Of a stretch of DNA of 64,000 nt, positions 16,241 to 24,228 are shown one piece after another; the first letter of the stretch is position 1; each line of letters starts with the position of its first letter. The notes beneath the pieces are model-generated. The model worked only from the letters and a program-made list of their open reading frames with translations. It had not been told where the DNA came from and made no database searches. This stretch comes from DASSBG01 sp963800395. Its GTDB lineage: Bacteria > Pseudomonadota > Gammaproteobacteria > Xanthomonadales > Rhodanobacteraceae. The stretch is taken from contig CAWDBD010000005.1 of NCBI GenBank assembly GCA_963800395.1, forward strand, positions 1 through 64,000. Direction: 5' to 3'. The position numbers were made by a program, and so were the translations under genes.

Positions 16241-16949
16241 TGACTTTGGCCTCGAGCTTGCCGTGTGGAGAAATCAGCGCGCCGGCAACCGGGAGTTCCC
16301 AGTGCATGTGCCGGCCCGGCAGAGCGTAGCCAAGCAATCCCTGCTTGAGCGTGTGGCGCTTACCGGAGGCGTTGATGTAGGTCACGTCGCTGATCTGTGC
16401 ATGAAGCTTGCCGCGGTTGCTCACGTCGATCACGGCGTGGCCATTGTCGCGACTCAGGGCCCAGGTCAGCTCGGGGGCGGCATCGCCCTGACCCGCGGCC
16501 TGGATGAATACGGGAATGGAGTAGCGCAACACGAATTTGAGGCCGCCCTCCTTGTCGTCCTTGACCGGCAGTTCGTTGACTACCAGACGGTAGGCGTCCT
16601 CGGCGTCGCGAGGCGCGCCACCGGTGCGGATCACCCGCACCAGCTGGGATTGCTGGGGATCAAGCGCCAGGATCGGGGGACTGGCGACCAGCCCGCGGCT
16701 CGGATCCAGCCGGTCCTTGCCGTCTTCCTGGGTCCAGTGGTACACACGCACCTGAGCGTGCAGGGTCGCGTCGCCGCTGTTGCGCAGCCACAAGCCGTCC
16801 GCCTGCTGGGCGGAAGCCAGGCTGAGCGAGGTCGGCGAAACCTGCAAGCCGCTGGCCGACACGCTGCTGAGCGGCACCAGGACGAAAGCCAGGCAAAAGC
16901 CGGCTATCGCCCTGGTGATGCGAATGCGTTGTGTCAGAGTTGCGAGCAT
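16191..16949 (-). CDS. Periplasmic pilus chaperone, Csu type
   Basis: Immunoglobulin-fold chaperone that donates a strand to pilin subunits, 252 residues. A signal peptide lies at about 1-33 (ending SSVSA). Domain 1 carries the conserved G1-strand region and the QSQLVRVIR segment of the PapD superfamily; domain 2 follows from about 150. The gene lies between pilin and usher, 14 bases after the pilin stop, and its 3' end is shared with the usher signal peptide. Confidence 0.86.
   Translation of the reverse strand: MLATLTQRIRITRAIAGFCLAFVLVPLSSVSASGLQVSPTSLSLASAQQADGLWLRNSGDATLHAQVRVYHWTQEDGKDRLDPSRGLVASPPILALDPQQSQLVRVIRTGGAPRDAEDAYRLVVNELPVKDDKEGGLKFVLRYSIPVFIQAAGQGDAAPELTWALSRDNGHAVIDVSNRGKLHAQISDVTYINASGKRHTLKQGLLGYALPGRHMHWELPVAGALISPHGKLEAKVNGETVTPTVSLDTDAH
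16202..16232 (-). promoter_or_regulatory. Two overlapping hairpins at the chaperone/usher junction
   Basis: CAGTGTC-AAGC-GACACTG (16202-16219) and ACTGTC-GGAGT-GACAGT (16216-16232) are perfect inverted repeats that share bases, so only one can form at a time. They lie in the first codons of the usher, inside the end of the chaperone gene. A role in setting the chaperone-to-usher ratio is possible but unproven. Confidence 0.35.
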
Positions 16950-16963
16950 TCCGGTTCAGCGTC

Positions 16964-17461
16964 TCAGTAGGTCACGGTGACCGTGACGGTATCGCTGTAG
17001 CTGCCCGCGGTGGCCGTACCCGGGATGGATGGCACCAGGCCGTAGACGGTCTTCGTCTGCGTACTGCCGTTGCCGGTATCCGCCACGGTGTCGGTACCAA
17101 TGGTGTCACCCCAGACCGAGGTGTGGCCGGCATTGGAGTACATTTCATAACCGATACTGGTACTACCCGGGCCGCTCATCGTACGCGAACCCGTGCCGCC
17201 GCTGGCTGCGGTCAGACCGATAGTGTAGCTGGCATCGGTGGTGCACTTGACCGAGATATCGGTGGTCGAGCCGATATTGGTATCGGCAAAGGTCTTGGTA
17301 CCGAAGTCCAGGTCGTTGACGGTGGCCACATTGGCATCGCAGCTGTTCTGGATTTTGATGACGGCATCGAAGCTGGTGGTATCGGTGGCCGCAGCGGCCA
17401 TCGTGGCATAGCCGCTTGCAGCCATCAGGGCGCTGGCTAACAACACATACTTGGTCTTCAT
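16964..17461 (-). CDS. SCPU-domain major pilin
   Basis: Single-domain pilus subunit of 165 residues. The signal peptide ends MAAAA at about residue 25. One spore coat U domain follows (DAVIKIQNSCDANVATVNDLDFG ... GSYSDTVTVTVTY). ATG 17461 is chosen because it gives a clean signal peptide and has AGAGG 8 bases upstream; a longer frame to 17542 lacks both. It is the first gene of the four-gene pilus operon. Thr/Ser/Gly-rich composition is normal for these pilins. Confidence 0.87.
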   Translation of the reverse strand: MKTKYVLLASALMAASGYATMAAAATDTTSFDAVIKIQNSCDANVATVNDLDFGTKTFADTNIGSTTDISVKCTTDASYTIGLTAASGGTGSRTMSGPGSTSIGYEMYSNAGHTSVWGDTIGTDTVADTGNGSTQTKTVYGLVPSIPGTATAGSYSDTVTVTVTY

Positions 17462-17905
17462 TTGAACTACCTCTTGATTGAAAAGGGCACAATTTGCGGA
17501 TTGCAATGGTCTTGTAAGCAAAATACATGCCAAAGGAGACACTTTTTACAAGTGTCTGTTTTTATTGCGTTTACAGTGAAGCATCGCTGGAATGTGACGA
17601 AGCCCGACAGCGATTTCTGTGGATTTCGTCGCTATTTGCCGATGCAAATCACATTTTAGCATCCCTTCCGAGCAGTCAGAATCACTGATCAGGCCATCAA
17701 TTTGCCAAAATGCGGATAAGTGCACATATTTTGCGCCATTTCGTGCGACATGGTTCTCATTTTGCAGCGAGATGCGTTTCCCCGGCGGCCAGTAGCGATC
17801 CAGACTCGGCGGGCTCCTGTCCGGATTCACTTGCGGCACAGCAGTGACAGCTTTCCCCTGTTCACCAGCTACAATTGACGTGACTTCGAGAAAAAGGTAG
17901 CCGGC
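17462..17905. other. AT-rich divergent control region of pilus operon and ampE
   Basis: There is no gene. A perfect hairpin, AGACACTT-TTTAC-AAGTGTCT, lies at 17537-17557, about 76 bases upstream of the pilin start. On the plus strand it is followed by a T-rich run. It could be a leader hairpin or an operator for the pilus genes. No clear sigma-70 pair was assigned. Confidence 0.45.
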
Positions 17906-18760
17906 ATGGCCTTGAAACTTCTGGCTGTCATCCTGGTGCTGGGCACGCTGGCCATTGCGCCGCAGTGGGCGCGGTTCCGACAATGGCGTTGGTATGAACG
18001 CTGGTTGAGCCAGCTTGATGGCAGTGCCGGCCTGAGCTGGGTACTGCTGGCCGTTGTGGCCCCGACCCTGCTCGCGGCGTTCATTGCCCTGGCGCTGGAT
18101 GGGCTCTGGCTGGAGCTGCTGCCTTTGGCCTTTTCCGTGCTGGTCCTGGCGCTGTGCCTGACTGAGCTGGAACCGGATATCGAGGCCATACTCAAGGCGC
18201 CGGATCACGCGGCACGCACCGAAGCGGCACGCGCCCTGTATATCGATGACGAATCGGCCAGCGTGCCGCTGGACCCGGCCAATCTGGCCGAGGCCACGGT
18301 GATGGCGGCACTGCGGCGCCGCTTTGGCGTGCTGTTCTGGTTTTTCCTGCTGGGGCCGGCCGGCGCCCTGTTGTTCAGACTGGCCCATCGCGCCTGGCTG
18401 GTGACCCGCTCGCAGGACGATGCCGATGCGCGCCGCATTGCCACGCGACTGGCGGCTGGACTGGACTGGCTGCCGGCACACCTGATGGTGCTGGCCATGG
18501 CCCTGGCTTCCAACTTTGACCGCGTGATCCACGCCTGGCGTGCTTGGCATGCGCGCCCGGAACGTTCTGCCTGGGAGTTCGAGCCGGGCTTCCTGGCTTC
18601 CATCGCGCGCGCCAGCGTCGAGGTGTCCGACGATGAGAGCTCGCAGGACCTTGCCCCGGACCTGCGCACGCTGCGCGAAACCAACCTGCTCCTGCGCCGC
18701 CTTCTGGTGGTATGGCTTGCGCTGGCCGCGCTGATCGTCCTTGCCGGCTGGGCAACCTGA
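17906..18760 (+). CDS. ampE: AmpE-like inner-membrane protein
   Basis: AmpE-family membrane protein of 284 residues. In enterobacteria and pseudomonads ampE is paired with ampD and influences beta-lactamase induction through muropeptide recycling; its biochemical activity is unresolved. Visible features are an N-terminal membrane helix, hydrophobic segments near 43-90, the family motif FGVLFWFFLLGPAGALLFRL near 140-160, and a C-terminal helix (about 262-282). No ampD lies in this window. The downstream oxidoreductase overlaps by 20 bases. Confidence 0.8.
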   Translation: MALKLLAVILVLGTLAIAPQWARFRQWRWYERWLSQLDGSAGLSWVLLAVVAPTLLAAFIALALDGLWLELLPLAFSVLVLALCLTELEPDIEAILKAPDHAARTEAARALYIDDESASVPLDPANLAEATVMAALRRRFGVLFWFFLLGPAGALLFRLAHRAWLVTRSQDDADARRIATRLAAGLDWLPAHLMVLAMALASNFDRVIHAWRAWHARPERSAWEFEPGFLASIARASVEVSDDESSQDLAPDLRTLRETNLLLRRLLVVWLALAALIVLAGWAT

Positions 18761-19940
18761 CAGAAAGACCTGTATCGCCCACGACGACGAGGAAGCCCCG
18801 ATCAACAGGCATGCCCACGAAGACGAGCAGTCCGCGAGCGGGTCACCATCCGACTGCATCATCGTCGGTGCCAGTTTTGCCGGGCTGGCCTGCGCCACAG
18901 TACTGGCGCGCGCGGGGCTGCGAGTGAAGGTTGTGGAGAAGAAGGTCGATGTCGGCGAAAAGCTGCATACCACCGGCATCATCGTCAAGGACGCCGTCGA
19001 CCAGATTGCGCTGCTCGACGCCTTGCCCCCTGAACTGATCCACCGCGTCGACGGCGTGCGCTTGTATGCACCCAACCTGAGGTCGGTCGACCTGTCCGCG
19101 CCAGGCTATTACTTTCTCACCACCGACACGCCCAACCTGATGCGCTGGCTGGCCGGCCAGGCCGAACAGGCAGGTGTCGAACTGGTTTGCGGTGCCACCT
19201 TCCGCAACGCACGGCGCGAACAAAGCGGTTTCGATCTGGGAGAGCTCGGTCGCTGCCGCTATCTGGTAGGTGCCGACGGCCCGCGTTCGCGTGTGGCCCG
19301 GGCCCTTGGCCTGGGACTGAACAGACAGCACCTGTTTGGCGTCGAGCACGAATATCGTCAAACCCGCATCGGCGCGCCCAACATGCTGCACTGCTTTGTC
19401 AGCCGCAGGTTTGCCCGCGGCTATATCGGCTGGGTCGCCAGCGGACCGAAAAGCGTGCAGGTCGGCCTCGCCCGTCGCGTGCGCGGTCAGCCACCTCCCC
19501 CACGCCAGGCGATGGCCACTTTTCTCGAGCGCATTGCACCGATTTTCGATTTCCGCGACATCGAGCCCGCCTCGGTGCGTGCCGGCATGATTCCCTGTGG
19601 CGGGCTGGTAGACAAGCTGGCCACCCGCCGCGCGCTGCTGGTAGGTGATGCCGCGGGCATGGTGTCGCCGGTGACGGCCGGCGGCATCCATACCGCACTC
19701 AAGCATGGCATGGCCGCCGGCCACGCCATCGCCGACTACCTGAGCGGAAAACGCGAGGACCCGTGCGGCTGGTTCATCGATTCCTATCCGCGTTTTCGTC
19801 TGAAACGGCTGCTGCGCTTCGCTTTTGATCGCTTCCAGAGCGACATCGCGTTCAACCTGATGCTGAGCACGCGTCTGATGCGCAGCGCCGCCGGACTTGT
19901 CTACTTCCACCACAAGGGCGTTTTCGACAGCAAGCCTTAG
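18741..19940 (+). CDS. FAD-dependent oxidoreductase (geranylgeranyl reductase-like)
   Basis: Flavoprotein of up to 399 residues, p-hydroxybenzoate hydroxylase/geranylgeranyl reductase superfamily. The FAD dinucleotide motif IIVGASFAGLACATVLARAG lies near residue 40 and the second FAD motif LLVGDAAGMVSPVTAGG near 300. TTG 18741, overlapping ampE by 20 bases, is the only standard start before the FAD motif; the first 35 residues are polar and not conserved-looking. The substrate is unknown; isoprenoid or quinone-like compounds are plausible. Confidence 0.72.
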   Translation: MPAGQPDRKTCIAHDDEEAPINRHAHEDEQSASGSPSDCIIVGASFAGLACATVLARAGLRVKVVEKKVDVGEKLHTTGIIVKDAVDQIALLDALPPELIHRVDGVRLYAPNLRSVDLSAPGYYFLTTDTPNLMRWLAGQAEQAGVELVCGATFRNARREQSGFDLGELGRCRYLVGADGPRSRVARALGLGLNRQHLFGVEHEYRQTRIGAPNMLHCFVSRRFARGYIGWVASGPKSVQVGLARRVRGQPPPPRQAMATFLERIAPIFDFRDIEPASVRAGMIPCGGLVDKLATRRALLVGDAAGMVSPVTAGGIHTALKHGMAAGHAIADYLSGKREDPCGWFIDSYPRFRLKRLLRFAFDRFQSDIAFNLMLSTRLMRSAAGLVYFHHKGVFDSKP

Positions 19941-20002
19941 GTGTGATCTCTCAGTAGGTTGTTCACCCGGGACGTGGCGCGGGAGCTGCGGATCGGCATT
20001 TT

Positions 20003-20122
20003 CGTCATCCTGGGGCCGCCGCAGGCGGAACCCGGGATCCATTTGTTCACTCCACTTCACGGCGCCACTCATCAAAATCAAAATGGATCCTGGATCGCCG
20101 CTGCGCGGCGTCCAGGATGACG
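20003..20122. repeat. 120 bp CGTCATCC hairpin repeat
   Basis: It starts CGTCATCCTGG and ends CCAGGATGACG, with inner arms around GGATCCATTT and AAATGGATCC, so the whole element is one imperfect long hairpin. A second full copy is at 29061-29192, with half copies at 29014-29053 and 49483-49509. It lies between the 3' ends of two convergent genes. No coding sequence is present. Confidence 0.75.
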
Positions 20123-20251
20123 AGCTGACGACGGATATCCATGCGCACATCAGCCGCATTCCACTGAACAACGTGGCGGGTTTACACACTTAGGGATGCG
20201 CGTGCGCTTGCGTTCAGTCAGGGCATGCCGCCCGGGCGCTGATTTGGGTGG

Positions 20252-21199
20252 CTACAGTTCCGCCAGCGCCTCGCGCAGGTCGCCGACATGCTCCTGCCAC
20301 CAGCGAGGCTCGGCGGCGAAAGGGAAGGCAAGCGGAAAGGCCGGATCGTCCCAGCGCGCAGCGATCCAGCCGGCATGGTGGACCTGGCGCATGGCGCGCA
20401 GCGCCGGGATCAGATGGCGCTGGCGCTCATCGATTTCACGAAACTGCCGGTAACCCTCCAGCAGTGCATCCATGGACAGCTCATCGCTGGCCAGCATCCA
20501 CAGGTCCTGGATGGCCGGGCCGCTGCGGGCGTCATCGAGGTCGACAAAATGCGGGCCACTGTCCGTCCACAGCACGTTCCCGGCATGGCAATCACCATGC
20601 AGACGAATCGGGTTGCGTGCCAGCGCCTCGTCGTAGCCGCGCAACGCCGATTGCAACGCATCGGTCACCTGTTCATACGCCGCATAAAGATGATCGGGCA
20701 GCAGATCCGAATCCTTCACGGCGCGCATGGGGCGTCCCACCAGACTGTCTCGGTCGAGGACGGCGCGATGCGCGAAAGCCGAGGTGGCGCCCACATTGTG
20801 CATCCTTGCCAGCAGGCGTCCCATCCATTCCAGATGCTCTGTCGACTGCAGTTCCGGCGCCCTGCCGCCGCGACGCGGATACACGGCAAAGCGGAAGCCG
20901 GCAAACTCGTGCAGACTCTCGCCATCGACAAGAATCGGCGCCACTACCGGCAATTCGGCCGCCTGCAATTCGAAGGAAAAACCATGCTCTTCCCGGATGG
21001 CGGCATCGGTCCAGCGGCCGGGGCGATAGAACTTGGCGACCACGAACTGACCATCATCCAGGCCGATCTGGTACACCCGATTCTCGAAACTGTTGAGTGC
21101 CAGCAGACGCCCGTCGGCGTCCAGACCGGTCGTCTCGACCGCATCCAGCACGCAATCCGGGTCAAGCCCGGCGTAGGGCTGCTTGCCCGCCTTGTTAAT
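20252..21199 (-). CDS. srkA: Stress response kinase SrkA (YihE/RdoA)
   Basis: Eukaryotic-like protein kinase fold of the APH/ChoK type that counters stress-induced cell death in enterobacteria. The core shows NSFENRVYQIG (ATP-binding region), the catalytic loop LHGDCHAGNVLW and the metal motif HFVDLDDA. The conserved family N-terminus PYAGLDPDCVLDAVE lies upstream of the first ordinary start (GTG 21151). The only initiation codon that includes it is ATT at 21199, with GGAG 7 bases upstream and a one-base overlap with the thioesterase stop (ATTAA). With that start the protein is 315 residues, near family length. Confidence 0.85.
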   Translation of the reverse strand: MNKAGKQPYAGLDPDCVLDAVETTGLDADGRLLALNSFENRVYQIGLDDGQFVVAKFYRPGRWTDAAIREEHGFSFELQAAELPVVAPILVDGESLHEFAGFRFAVYPRRGGRAPELQSTEHLEWMGRLLARMHNVGATSAFAHRAVLDRDSLVGRPMRAVKDSDLLPDHLYAAYEQVTDALQSALRGYDEALARNPIRLHGDCHAGNVLWTDSGPHFVDLDDARSGPAIQDLWMLASDELSMDALLEGYRQFREIDERQRHLIPALRAMRQVHHAGWIAARWDDPAFPLAFPFAAEPRWWQEHVGDLREALAEL

Positions 21200-21638
21200 T
21201 GTCCGGCTCCGTGAGCGGAATGGGCACCACGGCGCAGGTCAGGCGCGCGATGCACACCAGTTGTTGGTAATCATCCACGATGCGTATTTCCCACACCTGG
21301 GTGCTGCGGCCGACATGTACCGGCCGCGCCGTGCCATGGACGTGACCCGAATGGGCGGCACGCACGTGGTTGGCATTGATATCCAGCCCTACGGCCCGTT
21401 CGCGCCTCGGATTGCAGCACAGGTTGGCCGCAGTACTGCCCAGGGTCTCGGCCAATGCCACCGAAGCGCCCCCGTGCAAAAGCCCGAACGGTTGCCGGGT
21501 GCGATGATCCACCGGCATGGTTCCCGATACGCTGTCGTCACCGACTTCGGTAATCCGCATCCCCAGTGCCGCGACCATGGTGTTCTCGCAATCCCGGGCA
21601 AGCTGCTCGAGATTGACAGGAGCTTTCCATATGGGCAT
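21195..21638 (-). CDS. PaaI/YdiI-like hotdog thioesterase
   Basis: Hotdog-fold acyl-CoA thioesterase of 147 residues. The active-site helix GLLHGGASVALAET and the preceding conserved acidic region are intact, and the C-terminal strand VGRSTQVWEIRI fits the family. Relatives include 1,4-dihydroxy-2-naphthoyl-CoA thioesterase and PaaI, so the substrate is an aryl- or acyl-CoA that cannot be pinned down. ATG 21638 has GGCGAG 6 bases upstream. Its stop overlaps the apparent srkA start by one base. Confidence 0.85.
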   Translation of the reverse strand: MPIWKAPVNLEQLARDCENTMVAALGMRITEVGDDSVSGTMPVDHRTRQPFGLLHGGASVALAETLGSTAANLCCNPRRERAVGLDINANHVRAAHSGHVHGTARPVHVGRSTQVWEIRIVDDYQQLVCIARLTCAVVPIPLTEPDN

Positions 21639-21821
21639 GTGCATCTCGCCTGCGTGGGGACAATCGCCTATTGTCACCGCTTGGGCCCGGCAGCGAAACC
21701 CTTGCTTGCACAAGGCGCTGCAGCAAGCCCCGGGCAGCGCTTCAGTAGCACTCGGCAGAAATCGGTCGTGGACGGCACCCGGGCACAAGCATGCAAGTGC
21801 ACAATCGGTGACAATAGACGC

Positions 21822-22880
21822 ATGCCCTATCAGGTAACCATCGCAGGCAGTGACCGCCAATTCAGTGCCGAGCCGGATGAGACGCTGCTCAATTCGGCGG
21901 GCCATGCCGGTCTGGCTCTGCCCTGGCGCTGCATGGACGGTTCCTGTGGCAGCTGTCGGGCGCGCCTGATCGATGGTGAATGCATTCTCCCGGACGGTGC
22001 GCGACTGAATGCCGATGGCGATTCGGGTTCGGCGCACGCCGTGCTGATGTGTCAGGCCCTGCCGCGCAGCAACCTGAAACTGGAATTGCCCGGTATCCGC
22101 AGTGTCGACGACGTGGCCTGCCGGGTGTTTGATCTGGAGCTGGAGGAAAAGCGGCTGCTGTCGCCGGATATTCTGCGCCTGAATTTCAGGGTCCTGGGCG
22201 ACGAGTCGCTGCGCTGGCTGCCGGGCCAGTACCTGGAACTGTTGCTGGACAACGGCCAACGACGTGCCTTCTCCATTGCCAACGCCTCCGATGGCGGCAA
22301 CCGGATCGAACTGCACGTCCGTCATGTGGCTGAGGGCAACTTCAGTCGCTGGGCGTTCGAATCGCTGGAGGAGGGCATGCGCCTGCGTGCCGAAGGGCCG
22401 CTGGGCACGTTTGTGCCACGGGAAAACTCCGAGCGCGGCCTGCTGTTCATTGCCGGCGGTACCGGCATTGCGCCGATCAAGGCCATGATCGAGCATTTCG
22501 CCGCGCTGGGCTCACACAGGCCAATGGAACTGTACTGGGGCACTCGGCAACCGGGCGAGCTCTACCTGGGCGAACAGATCGACGCCTGGGCCGAACACGT
22601 CCCGCAACTGCGCTTTGTTGCCGTGGTATCAGACCCGGAAGTGGCGATTGAAAGTGACGTGCGTCGCGGCATGGTGCTGGACGCGGTGCTGGCCGATCAC
22701 CCGCAGCTGGCCGGTTTTGATGTCTACGTGTGCGGGCCGCCGGCCATGGTGGATGCAGCCACCCATGCGTTTGCCGCCACCGACCTGCCCAGCGCACAGC
22801 TGTTCTTCGACAGCTACGAATACGCCCCGGACCTGCTCGCCGACATCCTCGGCCAGCGCGCCGGAATCCACGCCGGCTGA
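21822..22880 (+). CDS. 2Fe-2S ferredoxin-NAD(P)H reductase (AscD-like)
   Basis: Two-part electron-transfer protein of 352 residues. An N-terminal plant-type ferredoxin domain has all four cluster cysteines (C37, C42, C45, C77). From about 100 there is a FAD and NAD-binding reductase module with RAFSIANA (FAD), GGTGIAPIKAM (NAD) and the C-terminal VYVCGPPAMV. This architecture is often named CDP-6-deoxy-glucoseen reductase, but no deoxysugar genes are nearby, so the name is doubtful here; a general reductase for an unknown oxygenase or dehydratase is equally likely. It is divergent from the thioesterase. Confidence 0.8.
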   Translation: MPYQVTIAGSDRQFSAEPDETLLNSAGHAGLALPWRCMDGSCGSCRARLIDGECILPDGARLNADGDSGSAHAVLMCQALPRSNLKLELPGIRSVDDVACRVFDLELEEKRLLSPDILRLNFRVLGDESLRWLPGQYLELLLDNGQRRAFSIANASDGGNRIELHVRHVAEGNFSRWAFESLEEGMRLRAEGPLGTFVPRENSERGLLFIAGGTGIAPIKAMIEHFAALGSHRPMELYWGTRQPGELYLGEQIDAWAEHVPQLRFVAVVSDPEVAIESDVRRGMVLDAVLADHPQLAGFDVYVCGPPAMVDAATHAFAATDLPSAQLFFDSYEYAPDLLADILGQRAGIHAG

Positions 22881-22913
22881 ACGCTCGCTCACGCGGGGCT
22901 GGCGACGCATCCC

Positions 22914-22941
22914 GGGTCCCGGGTCCCGAGTCCCGAGTCCC
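22914..22941. repeat. GRGTCCC heptamer repeat, four copies
   Basis: Two GGGTCCC followed by two GAGTCCC units in tandem lie between the convergent stops of the ferredoxin-reductase gene and hemY. The same family occurs at 12852-12869. Confidence 0.7.
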
Positions 22942-22950
22942 GAAACCAGC

Positions 22951-24228
22951 CTACGCCCCCTCGTCCTCGACGTCGTAGCCGCCACTTGGCAGGCGCGGCA
23001 CGCCATGCTCATCACGCTCTTCCAATACAGGTGCCAGCGCCCCATGCATGCCGGGCAGCAGCCTGACTGGTGCACCACCCGAAGCAATGTCCAGCGCGTT
23101 GCGATAGCACTGGGCGGCTGTCGCCTGATCGTCATCGCCCTGCGCCACGTCACCGAGGGCAGACCAGGCCGGAGCCAGTGACGGATCGCGCTGCAGGGCC
23201 TGCTCCAGATAGTCGCGGGCCTTGCCGTACAAACCCTGGCGCGCGCACAGGCCACCCAGGGCAGCCAGCAGGGCCGCATCATCGGCATGGTTTTTCAGCC
23301 AGCTTTCGGCCTGACGCAGGCGCTGGTCGGCAGGAACATCCTCCAGGCCGATATAAAGGCTGGCCAGATCCGGGTTCCATTGTTTGCGCAAGGACGATTC
23401 CAGTTCGCCCATGGCCGCCAGTCCGGCACCGCTGCGCGCCGCATGCCAGGCATACACCGACAGCAGATCGGGGTCACTGCGCCTGCCGCGCGGCAGGTTG
23501 CGCCAGATTCCGGCAAGGGACTGCGCATCACCCGCCGATGCCAGTGCCTCGGTCAGCACGGTCTTCTCCAGTCGCGCCATGGCGTCGCTGCCAAGCGCGC
23601 CCGACTTGCGCAGGGAGGGGAGTGATTCCAGCGCACGTGCCGCCTGCCCGGACGCAAGCAATGCCAGCACCAGTTCGTGCCAGCCGGCGGGCGTCAGCTT
23701 GCCGGCCTCGGCCTCCGGACCAAGCAGCTGGGCAGCCTGCTCGGGATCGCCGCGCTCGCGCAGCACCCGCGCCCGCAATACGCGTGCGGCCTGTGGTGCC
23801 AGATCGGTGGCCTGATCGAGACGTTCCAGGGCCCGATCCCAGGCACCGCGCCGCAGCGCGGCATCGGCTTGCAACAACTGGGCCGGCGCCCTCAAGGGCG
23901 TGTAGCGGGCGGCCTTCACCAGACTGCGCTCGGCAAGCTCGTGGCGCCCTTCGAACAGGCCGATGAGGCCTGCGGCCATGCGTTTGTGCCCCAGGCGTCG
24001 GCGGCGCCGTGATACCGCACCGAATGGCCAACGCAGCAGGCGCGCTGCCAATCCGATCAGGGCCCAGAGCAGCAACAGCAGCAAGATGGCGACCAGCAAA
24101 CTGGTTTCCACCCGCCAGCCGCGCAGGCGGATCAGCACATGGCCGGGGTCTTCGGCCACCCAATGCCAGCCCCAGGCAGCCAGCACGGCCACCCCCAGCA
24201 GCAGCAGGATCCAGCGCCACAGCTTCAT
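22951..24228 (-). CDS. hemY: HemY N-terminal-domain protein (TPR)
   Basis: Inner-membrane protein of 425 residues linked to haem synthesis by location, with no known catalytic role. Two membrane helices lie at about 4-22 and 42-62. A soluble region of TPR-like helical repeats follows (about 95-400, including LEQALQRDPSLAPAWSALGDVA). This is the proteobacterial HemY, unrelated to the Bacillus enzyme of that name. It overlaps hemX by 4 bases (ATGA) and is third in hemD-hemX-hemY. Confidence 0.88.
   Translation of the reverse strand: MKLWRWILLLLGVAVLAAWGWHWVAEDPGHVLIRLRGWRVETSLLVAILLLLLLWALIGLAARLLRWPFGAVSRRRRRLGHKRMAAGLIGLFEGRHELAERSLVKAARYTPLRAPAQLLQADAALRRGAWDRALERLDQATDLAPQAARVLRARVLRERGDPEQAAQLLGPEAEAGKLTPAGWHELVLALLASGQAARALESLPSLRKSGALGSDAMARLEKTVLTEALASAGDAQSLAGIWRNLPRGRRSDPDLLSVYAWHAARSGAGLAAMGELESSLRKQWNPDLASLYIGLEDVPADQRLRQAESWLKNHADDAALLAALGGLCARQGLYGKARDYLEQALQRDPSLAPAWSALGDVAQGDDDQATAAQCYRNALDIASGGAPVRLLPGMHGALAPVLEERDEHGVPRLPSGGYDVEDEGA

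Noticed and set aside
17546..19075. Long minus-strand open frame over ampE
   Set aside because: It is antisense to ampE and the oxidoreductase, with no domain or ribosome binding site.
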